Part shown: in pieces, positions 34,604 to 43,298 of the stretch
Layout of the letters: each line of letters begins with the position of its first letter
Position numbering within the stretch: position 1 is the stretch's first letter
Assembly: GCA_964629965.1 (NCBI GenBank)
Contig: CAZVRZ010000025.1
Span: forward strand, 1-44,255
Source of the DNA: CAZVRZ01 sp964629965
GTDB taxonomy: Bacteria > Chloroflexota > Anaerolineae > Anaerolineales > UBA4823
DNA length: 44,255 bases
Direction: 5' to 3'
Notes under the pieces: generated by a model
The model's input: the letters and a program-made list of their open reading frames with translations, nothing else
Told to the model about the DNA's origin: nothing
Databases searched by the model: none
Translations under genes and position numbers: made by a program

Positions 34604-35520
34604 TCGTTTTCTGGATGATACATGCAGACTCGATTCCTGCCCTGGGTCTTGGCCTGATACAACGCCAAATCTGCTCTCCTCACTAATTCATCAAATGAAA
34701 TCTTTGCATCCGAGCCGGCCGAAGCCACGCCAAAGCTGGCATGGATTGCCAATTTTTCACCGGTTGGTAAATCAAGCCTGCTTGATGAAAGCAGCGAACG
34801 CATGCGCTCGGCAATCTTAGTAGCCTCAATCATATCGATTCCGGGTAGAACCAATAAAAACTCTTCACCACCCCACCGGCCGACATGATCGTAAGGCCTT
34901 TTGTGGTCGGCAATGATATCCGCGGCAAAACACAAAGCCCGGTCGCCCACTGCGTGACCATAGCGATCATTGACCAGTTTAAAATGATCCAGGTCTATCA
35001 TGACCGCGCTAACAGGCAGGTTTTCACGCAGCCCACGGGCAATCTCGCTGTTTGCCTGCTCTGAGATCGCCCGGCGGTTATATAACCCCGTCAGGCTATC
35101 TTTTAACGCTAACTCCTGCAAATTCACTGTTTTTAAGCGCAGCTGGCTTTCCAAATTGATGATGCGCTCTGCAATCGACAAACGCACCAGCAACTCATCG
35201 GCATCATATGGCTTGGCAAGGTAATCATCTGCCCCAGCTTCCAGACCATCCACCTCGTCCCGCTTCGTATTACGGGCAGTCATAAGAATAATGTAGGTGT
35301 AATAGGGGAAATCTGCCGATCGGATGCGCCTGACTAACTCTACCCCATCCATCATAGGCATCATCCAGTCGGTAAGTACCAAAGGAATATTCTCCTTTTC
35401 AATCAACTCCCAGGCCTGCTTACCGTTGCTCGCCTGGAAGACTTGATAGCCCCGGTTGCTCAACACGAAACTGATCAAGTATAGATTCTCGGGCTCATCA
35501 TCAGCAATTAGAATTTTCAT
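34594..35520 (-). CDS. response regulator with GGDEF (diguanylate cyclase) domain
   Basis: 308 residues. Receiver domain (1 to about 120) with D51 in LTDWMMP as the phosphorylation site, the acidic pair D7/D8, and K107 in AKPYD. The GGDEF domain (about 140-305) has an intact RWGGEEF active motif. RPYD five residues before it fits the RxxD product-inhibition site. So it is a PleD- or WspR-like enzyme that makes c-di-GMP on phosphorylation. It is the last gene on the pdh strand, 48 bases after the unknown protein, and could be cotranscribed. Confidence 0.93.
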   Translation of the reverse strand: MKILIADDEPENLYLISFVLSNRGYQVFQASNGKQAWELIEKENIPLVLTDWMMPMMDGVELVRRIRSADFPYYTYIILMTARNTKRDEVDGLEAGADDYLAKPYDADELLVRLSIAERIINLESQLRLKTVNLQELALKDSLTGLYNRRAISEQANSEIARGLRENLPVSAVMIDLDHFKLVNDRYGHAVGDRALCFAADIIADHKRPYDHVGRWGGEEFLLVLPGIDMIEATKIAERMRSLLSSSRLDLPTGEKLAIHASFGVASAGSDAKISFDELVRRADLALYQAKTQGRNRVCMYHPENDQG

Positions 35521-35568
35521 TAATATAACCTCGACACCTGAGCTTGCTAATCATCTTTCAAATGGGCA

Positions 35569-36177
35569 TTACGCAAACCCTGAAGGTTCCGATCGGTCTC
35601 CAGGATGACAGCCACTGATATGCCCATAAAGATACCAATATTCTGTCTCCCGAAAGCCAGCAGCCAACTCAATTTCCCAGACAAACGCACCTGGCACAAA
35701 AGAATTTCTCAATGCCCGATCTAGATCATTCAGCAGTTCTTCCGAACGGCAGTCACGATTTTTAAAAAAGTTCACTAGAAGATGCAGCTTGACCCGCGAC
35801 CGTACTTCATTAGCATACCGGTTTGCATTAGCTTCTGGATCTTCCTGGCATTCATTCAGAAAATTGCGCCACTGTGTCGTCCGGGCCTGGAAGCAGTGAC
35901 GCGCTTTCTGTTCGCAAGCAGATCGCCATTGGTTGCAGGCCTGCTCAAATTGTCGCTCGATACGCGCCAAACGATCCTGCTGTTCGCCGAACAAAGAGTT
36001 CGCTTGTAAGCGCGCCCGGGCAAATAACAAATTATCAAGAGTTAGGTGTGGATAAGGCAGCTCGCCTGCCCCGGCTCGCTCACCAAGTGGCCAATACAAC
36101 TTCGTTGAAAGCAAATATTCCTTCAACTCAGATTGGCCCGCCTGCAGATAACGGAGGTCATACTCAATACTTGCCAT
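35569..36177 (-). CDS. protein of unknown function downstream of the E2 gene
   Basis: 202 residues. I do not recognise it. The sequence is largely helical and soluble, rich in Arg, Glu and Gln. It has seven cysteines spread through it, at CNQWRSAC, RHC, NEC, RDC and SGC, but no clear metal motif. Aromatic residues cluster near the C-terminus (WYL, EYWYLYGH). The start is ATG at 36177 (a GTG sits one codon earlier). It begins five bases after the pdhC stop, so it is coupled to that gene, and the response regulator follows it. Confidence 0.7.
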   Translation of the reverse strand: MASIEYDLRYLQAGQSELKEYLLSTKLYWPLGERAGAGELPYPHLTLDNLLFARARLQANSLFGEQQDRLARIERQFEQACNQWRSACEQKARHCFQARTTQWRNFLNECQEDPEANANRYANEVRSRVKLHLLVNFFKNRDCRSEELLNDLDRALRNSFVPGAFVWEIELAAGFRETEYWYLYGHISGCHPGDRSEPSGFA

Positions 36178-36182
36178 CACAC

Positions 36183-37475
36183 TTAAAGCATCAAATAAAG
36201 GGGTGTTTCAAGATATTTCGCTAACTCCTGCAAAAAACGAGCAGCTTCTGCGCCATCGCTCACCCGATGATCGACTGAAATCGTGGCCTTCATCCGCACG
36301 CCTACCCGGAGTTCACCATTTTCCACAACAGGAACATCATGCACAGAGCCTACCGCCAGGATCGCCGCTTCAGGCGGGTTTATAATGGCAACGAAATCCT
36401 CCACATCGAACATACCAAGATTACTGATAGAGAAGGTGGAGCCTTCTACATCCTCCGGACGAACCTTACCATCCCGGGCTCGGACGGCCAACGAGCGTAC
36501 TTCGATCGCTATCTGACGCAATGGTTTTTGGTTGGCATTTCGGCAAACCACAGTTAGCAATCCATTTTCCACGGCAACCGCCACACCCACATTGATGTTC
36601 CCGTGATGTATGATCTGATTCTTCTCATCATCCAAAGATGCATTCAAATTGGGGAAGGTCCTTAATGCCAGGGCAACCGCCTTTACCACAAAATCATTAA
36701 CTGAAACCTTTTCGTCATCTGGCAGCAGGGCATTGATCTGCTTGCGCAAATCCATCACGGCAGCCATGTTGAAATCATGGGTGATATAGAAATGCGGTAT
36801 GTGCTGTTTGGCATCTACCATGCGCCTGCCAATGGCAGAGCGCAAACGGCTGAGAGGAACGTATGTGTCAGCTTTGGGTTCAAAGACAGTGGGCAGTGGT
36901 GCCGACGGGGTCGCCTGGCCAGCCGCCTGAGGTACGAGGCCAGCCGCAGCAGGCAGTTCTTGATAAGCTTCAATGTCTGCCTTGACAATCCTTCCACCTG
37001 GCCCGCTACCCTTCACTTTTCGCAAGTCCAGGTTTCGTTCTTTGGCCATCCGGCGCGCTAAGGGAGATATACGCAAACCTGCCGGAAGCTGGGTGTCAGG
37101 GAAGTTTTCATCTCCGGCTGCAGGTACTGTTTCTACCGGCGCCGTATCCCCACCCGGGGTGCTGAACTTTTCTTTAGGGGCGGGCGTAGCGGCGGCAGCT
37201 GTTTCCAGTCCCAAGGCGTGCAAATCGATAGCCTCGCCTGGAGCGCCAATCACTGCGATGGGTGTGTTGACCGGAACAATGTCACCCTGTTGAACCAGGT
37301 GATGGGCAACAATACCAGAGAAGGTAGATTCAACTTCAACCGTAGCCTTATCTGTTTCAATCTCTGCCAGCACCACCCCTTTGGCTACACTGCCACCTTC
37401 TGCAATAACCCAACGCACCAGCGTGCCTTCCGCCATATCAAAACCCAACTTGGGCATAATGACAATATCTGCCAT
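36183..37475 (-). CDS. pdhC: dihydrolipoamide acetyltransferase, E2 of a pyruvate (2-oxoacid) dehydrogenase complex
   Basis: 430 residues. The lipoyl domain (1-75) has K43 in ETDKATVEV, a flexible linker rich in Ala and Pro follows, then the subunit-binding domain (about 132-170, RISPLARRMAKE) and the catalytic domain with HRVSDGA at 403-409. It is the core that moves acetyl groups to CoA. The start overlaps the E1beta stop by one base (TAATG). No dihydrolipoamide dehydrogenase (E3) is in the window, so it must be elsewhere. Confidence 0.93.
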   Translation of the reverse strand: MADIVIMPKLGFDMAEGTLVRWVIAEGGSVAKGVVLAEIETDKATVEVESTFSGIVAHHLVQQGDIVPVNTPIAVIGAPGEAIDLHALGLETAAAATPAPKEKFSTPGGDTAPVETVPAAGDENFPDTQLPAGLRISPLARRMAKERNLDLRKVKGSGPGGRIVKADIEAYQELPAAAGLVPQAAGQATPSAPLPTVFEPKADTYVPLSRLRSAIGRRMVDAKQHIPHFYITHDFNMAAVMDLRKQINALLPDDEKVSVNDFVVKAVALALRTFPNLNASLDDEKNQIIHHGNINVGVAVAVENGLLTVVCRNANQKPLRQIAIEVRSLAVRARDGKVRPEDVEGSTFSISNLGMFDVEDFVAIINPPEAAILAVGSVHDVPVVENGELRVGVRMKATISVDHRVSDGAEAARFLQELAKYLETPLYLML

Positions 37476-38446
37476 TACAACACCTCCTTAACAGCCCGGA
37501 TCACATCCTCAATTTGAGGTAAAGCCATCTGTTCCAGCGTCCGGTTATAAGGCAGCGGTACTTCTTTTTGCGCCACGCGCTTGATGGGTGCATCTGCGTA
37601 ATCAAACGCTTCTTCATAAAGACGAGCAGCAATCTCAGCGCCTACGCCATAAGAGCGCCAACCCTCCTCAACAATTACAGCCCGGTTGGTCTTCTTGAAG
37701 GATTCCAACACAGGGCCCATATCCAATGGACGCAGCGAACGCAAATCAACGATCTCTACCTCGATGCCTTCTTTGGCAAGTTGTTCCGCCGCCTTGAACG
37801 AGATTTCGAGCATTTTGCTATACGTGACGATCGTCACATCCTTGCCCGGACGTTGGATTTTTGACTGTCCAATGGGTATCGTATAATCGCCATCTGGCAC
37901 TTCACCCCGCACCTGGTAAAGGGTAGCATGCTCAATGAACAGTATCGGGTCATCTGAACGGATCGCTGATTTCAGCAAACCCTTGGCATCCTCCGGAGTA
38001 CCCGGAGCAACAACCTTCAGACCTGGAAAATGAGCAAAGATGGCATCTGGAGTTTGCGAATGCGTGGCGGCCAATTGGCGACCACCGCCTCCCGGGGCAC
38101 GGATCACCATAGGCAGCCGGAATTGCCCACCAAACATGTAGTGCAGCTTTGCGGCCTCATTAACAATATGATCGAACGCCGTAAAAGCAAAATTGATCGT
38201 CATCATCTCAGCCACCGGGCGCAGACCTGTCATTGCTGATCCAATAGCCGCGCCGATGATGGCCGATTCGGCAATGGGTGTATCCCTCACCCGTTTCTCG
38301 CCAAAATGATCATAAAAACCTTTGGTCACCGCATAGGTGCCGCCCCAAACACCCACCTCTTCACCCAGGATAAATACGCGTTCATCGCGCTCCATCTCTT
38401 CCCATAAAGCCTGAGAAATAGCCTCGCGCATTGTGATTTTCGCCAT
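37475..38446 (-). CDS. pdhB: pyruvate dehydrogenase E1 component, beta subunit
   Basis: 323 residues. Residues 1 to about 180 are the transketolase-like pyrimidine-binding domain with LGEEVGVWGGTY (28-38) and DTPIAE; the C-terminal part is the transketolase C domain. With PdhA it decarboxylates pyruvate and acetylates the lipoyl group. GGAGG lies five bases before the ATG. Confidence 0.93.
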   Translation of the reverse strand: MAKITMREAISQALWEEMERDERVFILGEEVGVWGGTYAVTKGFYDHFGEKRVRDTPIAESAIIGAAIGSAMTGLRPVAEMMTINFAFTAFDHIVNEAAKLHYMFGGQFRLPMVIRAPGGGGRQLAATHSQTPDAIFAHFPGLKVVAPGTPEDAKGLLKSAIRSDDPILFIEHATLYQVRGEVPDGDYTIPIGQSKIQRPGKDVTIVTYSKMLEISFKAAEQLAKEGIEVEIVDLRSLRPLDMGPVLESFKKTNRAVIVEEGWRSYGVGAEIAARLYEEAFDYADAPIKRVAQKEVPLPYNRTLEQMALPQIEDVIRAVKEVL

Positions 38447-38460
38447 AGCTGCCTCCGTCC

Positions 38461-39420
38461 CTAATCTTCTACATAAATGTGTTCGAACAGAGCCTCCGGA
38501 GAAGGTTCCGGGCTATTCTCTGCAAATTCGATCGCATCGCGAATCTCAGCTTCAACCTTTACTTCCAACTCATCCAATTCCGCCTCCGATGCCATCTTTT
38601 CCCCTAGTAAATGTTTACGATAAATCCCAATCGGGTCTTCTTCTTGCCAACACTTCACTTCATCGCTTTTGCGATAACGTTCAGGATCGCCCATAGAATG
38701 TCCGCGGAAACGATAGGTAACGATCTCGAGGAAATATGGGCCTTGACCAGAACGGATATACTCCATTGCCTTCAGAGTTGCCTGGCGCACAGCCATCAGA
38801 TCCATTCCATCCACGCGCTCATTGAGGATATCGTACCCATTCGCCTTGCGGCGAATTTCACTGACGGCCGAGGCCCGTTCAACGGATGTGCCCATGCCAT
38901 ACTGGTTGTTCTCGCATACCCACAATACGGGCAGCTTCCAAACCTTTGACAAATTAACCGCCTCATGGAAAAAACCGATATTGGTCGCGCCATCGCCAAA
39001 CATACAAATTGTGACGCCATCGCTGCCCTGGTACTGATCACCCAGCGCCAACCCAGATGCAATTGGCAGATGAGCGCCCACCACAGCATGTCCACCCCAA
39101 AAATTTTTCTCGACATCAGCCATGTGCATCGAGCCGCCTTTACCTTTGGAGATTCCCGTGGCCTTGCCCAGCAATTCGGCCATCACCTGCCGGGCAGGGA
39201 TACCGACATTGATAGCCACGCCATGATCACGATAAGCCGTGATGACGCGATCCTGCGGCTGGCGCGCAGCAACCAGGCCGGTACTAACAGCCTCCTGACC
39301 GATGTAAAGATGCAAGAAGCCGCCAATCTTCCCTTGCTGGTAAAGCTGAGCAGCCTCCTCTTCTAATCGCCGGATCAACACCATCTGGTAATAAAGATCC
39401 AGGTATTCGCTTTTCTCCAT
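38461..39420 (-). CDS. pdhA: pyruvate dehydrogenase E1 component, alpha subunit
   Basis: 319 residues from the ATG at 39420, which has a strong GGAGGA site; the frame opens at 39444. GDGATN (142-147) with ENN at 170-172 is the thiamine diphosphate motif. KGKGGSMH and YRFRGHSMGDPERYR, where the phosphorylation loop sits in relatives, mark it as the pyruvate type rather than the branched-chain or acetoin type. It heads pdhA-pdhB-pdhC, followed by the unknown gene and the GGDEF response regulator. The upstream gap with yhfC has no clear promoter that I can fix. Confidence 0.93.
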   Translation of the reverse strand: MEKSEYLDLYYQMVLIRRLEEEAAQLYQQGKIGGFLHLYIGQEAVSTGLVAARQPQDRVITAYRDHGVAINVGIPARQVMAELLGKATGISKGKGGSMHMADVEKNFWGGHAVVGAHLPIASGLALGDQYQGSDGVTICMFGDGATNIGFFHEAVNLSKVWKLPVLWVCENNQYGMGTSVERASAVSEIRRKANGYDILNERVDGMDLMAVRQATLKAMEYIRSGQGPYFLEIVTYRFRGHSMGDPERYRKSDEVKCWQEEDPIGIYRKHLLGEKMASEAELDELEVKVEAEIRDAIEFAENSPEPSPEALFEHIYVED

Positions 39421-39519
39421 AAGTTCCTCCGATTGGGGTTCCATGCCTCAAGAGAAATTTTACCCTATTTTTCTAATTTCAGTTCTTTAATACAGGAAAA
39501 GCATTTTTTGTGGTAAAAC

Positions 39520-40371
39520 ATGGGCATGAACTTCAATATCAATATAATTACCTATTTACTCAGTCCCATCCTGATCTTCGCCATGGTTATGGGAATAGCC
39601 ATCTTCCTGACCAGGAAATTTCACTCAGGATGGCGGTTGATTGGCATAGGCTGCGCCAGTTTTATAATTTCTCAAATAGGACATATCCCTTTTAATTATC
39701 TTGTTCTCAACCCGCTACTCAACGATAGGATTCTGCCGGCCATGCCATCCGGATGGAACCTGGCTGTGACAGCAATAGCTGTCGGTCTGAGCGCCGGGCT
39801 GTTCGAAGAACTGACACGCTATGCCGTGGCACGCTGGTGGGCTAAAGACGCCCGCAGTTGGAGCAAAGGGCTTTTGCTCGGCGCCGGGCATGGAGGCATT
39901 GAAGCCATCCTGGTGGCGGCTGTGATCCTGGTCACCTATGTACAACTGATGGCATTACGCAGCATTGACCTGGCTACCGTGATTCCCCCTGAACAACTCG
40001 ACCTGGCCCGCCAACAAGTCGAGACGTATTGGTCTGCACCCTGGTATGATACGCTGCTAGGAGCAGTCGAGCGCGCTTTCACTTTACCCGTCCAGCTTTG
40101 CTTCAGTGTGCTTGTGATGCAAGCCCTGGTGCGCAAACAAGGCTGGTGGCTGGGCGCAGCCATTCTCTGGCATACGATCGTGGATGCGGTTGCAGTGATG
40201 GCGGTCCAAAAAGTGGGCATCTACTGGACCGAAGCTTTGGTGGGGGTGTTCGCCCTGATCAGTATTGTTATCATCATCTTGCTGCGTAAACCCGATCCGC
40301 CCGAGCCGAAAATAGAGCTGGCGCCCCCGTCTCCCCCATTAACGGCTGATGATTTACAGCCTATCGCATAA
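39520..40371 (+). CDS. YhfC-family predicted intramembrane metalloprotease
   Basis: 283 residues with six to eight membrane helices. FEELTRY (95-101) with E96, E97 and R100, GHGGIE (123-128) and H218 with D222 near the C-terminus match the conserved residues of the YhfC (DUF2324) group, distant from CAAX-type proteases. The C-terminal 30 residues are cytoplasmic and Pro-rich. The start at 39520 or the ATG at 39526 are equally possible. Its role is unknown. Confidence 0.78.
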   Translation: MGMNFNINIITYLLSPILIFAMVMGIAIFLTRKFHSGWRLIGIGCASFIISQIGHIPFNYLVLNPLLNDRILPAMPSGWNLAVTAIAVGLSAGLFEELTRYAVARWWAKDARSWSKGLLLGAGHGGIEAILVAAVILVTYVQLMALRSIDLATVIPPEQLDLARQQVETYWSAPWYDTLLGAVERAFTLPVQLCFSVLVMQALVRKQGWWLGAAILWHTIVDAVAVMAVQKVGIYWTEALVGVFALISIVIIILLRKPDPPEPKIELAPPSPPLTADDLQPIA

Positions 40372-40381
40372 AATAGCGCTT

Positions 40382-40735
40382 ATGCCTCAGAGCAGGCAGT
40401 TGGTTTCCACAGAATTTCTCGGAAAGATCGTGCGCGCCACCATTGACCGCCCTTTGGGCTCGCGCCATCCGGAACATGGTTTTCTTTACTTGTTGAATTA
40501 CGGTTATGTTCCCGGTGTTCTTGCGCTAGATGGTGAAGAACTGGATGTTTACGTAGTGGGCGTTTATGAACCCGTTGCCGAATTTGAGGGGCATTGCATT
40601 GCCGTGATCCATCGCCTGGACGACAAGGACGACAAACTGGTGTTAGCGCCACCAGGTAAAGGGTATACAGATGATCAGATCCTAGCGCTGACCGAATTCC
40701 AGGAGAGGTTCTTCAGACCTGTTGTGTGGCGGTGA
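40382..40735 (+). CDS. short inorganic pyrophosphatase-like protein
   Basis: 117 residues from the ATG at 40382, against about 170 in usual family I enzymes. The core is recognisable: NYGYVPG (39-45), DGEELDV (50-56) and the acidic DDKDDK (80-85) fit the PPase active site. The usual D-x-D-x-x-D reads D-x-E-x-x-D, with the middle residue Glu (E52). The N-terminal sheet of the family is shortened. It may hydrolyse pyrophosphate or a related compound, but this is not certain. TAAAAT ends seven bases before the start codon, another possible short-leader promoter. Confidence 0.65.
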   Translation: MPQSRQLVSTEFLGKIVRATIDRPLGSRHPEHGFLYLLNYGYVPGVLALDGEELDVYVVGVYEPVAEFEGHCIAVIHRLDDKDDKLVLAPPGKGYTDDQILALTEFQERFFRPVVWR

Positions 40736-40737
40736 TG

Positions 40738-40743
40738 TATAAT
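40738..40743 (+). promoter_or_regulatory. -10 element for the ABC transporter operon
   Basis: Perfect TATAAT overlapping the pyrophosphatase stop region. The -35 is weak. The leader of about 37 bases contains the repeat at 40741-40773 and then AAAGGAGG. Confidence 0.5.
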
Positions 40744-40773
40744 AGCTGAGCTTAATAGCTAAGCTTACTCAGC
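40741..40773 (+). repeat. direct and inverted repeats in the ABC transporter leader
   Basis: AATAGCTGAGCTT (40741-40753) is repeated as AATAGCTAAGCTT (40754-40766), one mismatch in 13. Within and beyond it, AGCTTA/TAAGCT and GCTGAG (40745-40750)/CTCAGC (40768-40773) form inverted pairs. The element lies between the -10 and the ribosome site, a spot that suits an operator or mRNA fold. Confidence 0.45.
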
Positions 40774-40786
40774 AAAGGAGGATTCT

Positions 40787-41695
40787 ATGATCAAGACCGA
40801 AAACCTGACCAAGGTGTTCGGCGACAACGTGGCTGTAAACCAACTGAGCCTGGATATCAAGGAGGGGGAAGTCTTTGGGTTTCTTGGGCCGAATGGCGCC
40901 GGTAAAACCACCACGGTACGCATGCTGACCAGCCTGATCGCTCCTACCCAGGGCTCGGCCACCATTAACGGCTACCGGCTGGGAGTAGAAGATACCGAGA
41001 TCCGCCGCAGTGTGGGCCTGCTGACAGAAACCCCCGGCATGTATGATAATCTGAGCGCCGAGTTTAATCTTGAAATATATGCAAATCTATACGAAGTCAA
41101 AGACCCCAAGGGACAGGTGGAAAAATACCTGCGCATGCTTGGCTTGTGGGAGCGGCGTTTTGATGAAGCCGGAACCTTTTCGAAAGGTATGCGCCAGAAA
41201 TTAGCTATCGCCCGCGCTTTGCTGCATGAACCGTCACTACTCTTCCTGGACGAGCCAACTTCCGGCCTTGATCCCGAGGCCGCTCGCCTGGTGCGCGACT
41301 TTATCGCTGAATTGAGGCAAGAAGGCCGGACAATTTTCATGTGTACCCATAACCTGGATGAGGCCGATCGATTGTGTGACAGGATCGGTGTATTCAAGTC
41401 TCGCCTGTTAGTGCTCGATGCACCAGCCCGCCTGCGTTCCAAATTGTTTGGACGGAAAGTTGTTTTTCATCTGGCACGCGCCGACGAAAAGCTGGCTGCG
41501 CAAATTCAACAACTGCCTGTGGTACAAGAAGCCCAGGTGGTCGATAACAAGCTCGTGGTCACATTGGAGAATCCAGAACAGGACAATCCGACCATCGTCC
41601 GAACTTTGGTGGGAGCAGGCGCAGATATCCAGTTTGTTGGCGAGTTGCGCCACTCTCTTGAAGATATATACATGCAATTGATCAAGACTGCTTAA
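40787..41695 (+). CDS. ABC transporter ATP-binding protein
   Basis: 302 residues. Walker A GPNGAGKTT at 34-42, signature SKGMR at 132-136, Walker B LFLDEP at 152-157 and switch histidine H188. A C-terminal region of about 70 residues is typical of the ABC-2 (NatA/CcmA-like) exporter group. Strong AAAGGAGG site. The partner permease follows after eight bases. The transported molecule is unknown. Confidence 0.94.
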   Translation: MIKTENLTKVFGDNVAVNQLSLDIKEGEVFGFLGPNGAGKTTTVRMLTSLIAPTQGSATINGYRLGVEDTEIRRSVGLLTETPGMYDNLSAEFNLEIYANLYEVKDPKGQVEKYLRMLGLWERRFDEAGTFSKGMRQKLAIARALLHEPSLLFLDEPTSGLDPEAARLVRDFIAELRQEGRTIFMCTHNLDEADRLCDRIGVFKSRLLVLDAPARLRSKLFGRKVVFHLARADEKLAAQIQQLPVVQEAQVVDNKLVVTLENPEQDNPTIVRTLVGAGADIQFVGELRHSLEDIYMQLIKTA

Positions 41696-41703
41696 GAAAT
41701 ACT

Positions 41704-42492
41704 ATGAAAAAGATTCGAACAATCATCAAGAAAGAATGGGCCGAGGTCTTTAAGAACCGGATGGTGATCTTCAGCATTATATTCATGCCGCTGTTTTTCA
41801 CTGCCTTGCCGCTGCTCATCTTACACTTCACTGGACAATCATCCCTCGATACCGTATCCACAGAACTCCCCCCGCAATTTGCTCCATTCTGCTCGGCCGA
41901 CCTGACCAGCGGCGAGTGTTTTCAGGTATATATGGTAAGTCAATTCATGATCATGTTCATGATGATCCCGCTGTTGATACCGGTAAACATCGCAGCCTAC
42001 TCGATCGTTGGCGAAAAAACCACTCACAGCCTGGAACCGCTGTTGGCGACACCAATTACTACCAGCGAACTATTGATAGGCAAGAACCTGGCAGCAGCCA
42101 TCCCAGCCATTGCGGCTACCTGGACTGGTTTTGTGCTTTACGCCATTGGAGCGCGCCTGATCGTGCAGAATACCAAAGTCTTCTTGACTTTACTGGATCC
42201 TATGTGGCTGATGGCAATTTTCATCGCCGGCCCCTTGATGGCCATCCTATCCGTCAATTTCAGCCTGATGGTCTCGTCGCGCGTCAACGATCCACGAGTG
42301 GCAGAACAGGTATCGGCTGTGGTGATCGTGCCGCTGCTGCTCCTATTCTTTGGCCAGATCAGCGGCTTTCTACTCATCAGCCGCCAGGTTATTCTCATCA
42401 TTACGTTGGTATTGATCATCGTAGATGCTGGGATCATCTATGCAGGGGTTCGTCTCTTCCAACGAGAAACAATCTTAACCCGCTGGAAATAA
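41704..42492 (+). CDS. ABC-2 type transporter permease
   Basis: 262 residues with about six membrane helices. A loop of about 40 residues lies between helices 1 and 2. SLEPLLATPITTSELLIGKNLAA is the conserved ABC-2 segment after the first helices. It pairs with the ATPase just upstream. The last gene in the operon follows after 12 bases. Confidence 0.88.
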   Translation: MKKIRTIIKKEWAEVFKNRMVIFSIIFMPLFFTALPLLILHFTGQSSLDTVSTELPPQFAPFCSADLTSGECFQVYMVSQFMIMFMMIPLLIPVNIAAYSIVGEKTTHSLEPLLATPITTSELLIGKNLAAAIPAIAATWTGFVLYAIGARLIVQNTKVFLTLLDPMWLMAIFIAGPLMAILSVNFSLMVSSRVNDPRVAEQVSAVVIVPLLLLFFGQISGFLLISRQVILIITLVLIIVDAGIIYAGVRLFQRETILTRWK

Positions 42493-42504
42493 AGGATATA
42501 AACC

Positions 42505-43269
42505 ATGACAAAAAAGATTTATCCGCTAATCTTGTTAATCGCGCTCCTGGCATTCTCCTGGCAATCTGCATACGCTCAGGATGAAGATAAGGTCACTCTC
42601 AACCTATCCCGAGATTTCGGTTATGCATCGGGAGGCGAGATCCAGGGCACGTTCTCAATGCACGTAGAAGGGCCAGACAGCCTGGTAAAGGTGAACTTTT
42701 TAATCGATGGCGAAAGCATCGGCGAAGACAGCGAGGCCCCATTCAAATTGCAATTCACCACCGACAATTTTTCACTAGGATTGCATACTCTCAGCGCGAC
42801 CGGATATACCAGTGACGGGCGTGAACTGCGCTCGAACGGATATAGCCGCGAGTTTGTCAGTGCTGAAGACGGTTGGAAAAGCGCCCTGGGGATCATTGTG
42901 CCAGTCTTTGGGCTTATTATTGTTGCTACATTGTTTTCATATCTGGTGCCGATGATCGGAACAAAGAAGAAAGGCCCCATTCCCCTGGGACAGGCGCGCA
43001 ATTATGGCCTCACAGGCGGCGCAATATGTTCCAAATGCAACCGCCCCTTTGCATTGAACTTATTCTCATTCAAACTGGTCTTTGCCAGGTTCGACCGCTG
43101 CCCGCACTGTGGTAAGTGGGGAATCCAACAACGGCGCTCTCTCGATGAGCTGCGCGCCGCAGAACAAGCCGAAATGTCGCAGGCAGAGACAGGCCCTCAA
43201 ATCCAGGGCGCCTCAGAACAAGAAAAACTGCGCAAAGGACTGGACGATTCGCGCTATCAGGATCTATAA
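42505..43269 (+). CDS. membrane protein with external Ig-like domain and cytoplasmic zinc ribbon
   Basis: 254 residues, not recognised as a named family. A signal peptide (1-24, ending AYA) is followed by a beta-rich extracellular domain (about 28-120, Ig-like, with FLIDGESIG and LHTLSATGYTSDG), one membrane helix (128-150), and a cytoplasmic zinc ribbon with CSKC (C175, C178) and CPHC (C199, C202), then an acidic Gln/Glu-rich tail. It is the third gene of the ABC operon, so it may be an accessory subunit that links outside binding to the ATPase side. That is inference. Confidence 0.7.
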   Translation: MTKKIYPLILLIALLAFSWQSAYAQDEDKVTLNLSRDFGYASGGEIQGTFSMHVEGPDSLVKVNFLIDGESIGEDSEAPFKLQFTTDNFSLGLHTLSATGYTSDGRELRSNGYSREFVSAEDGWKSALGIIVPVFGLIIVATLFSYLVPMIGTKKKGPIPLGQARNYGLTGGAICSKCNRPFALNLFSFKLVFARFDRCPHCGKWGIQQRRSLDELRAAEQAEMSQAETGPQIQGASEQEKLRKGLDDSRYQDL

Positions 43270-43298
43270 GCTAAGAGTCGAATAATATCCCTTAATGC

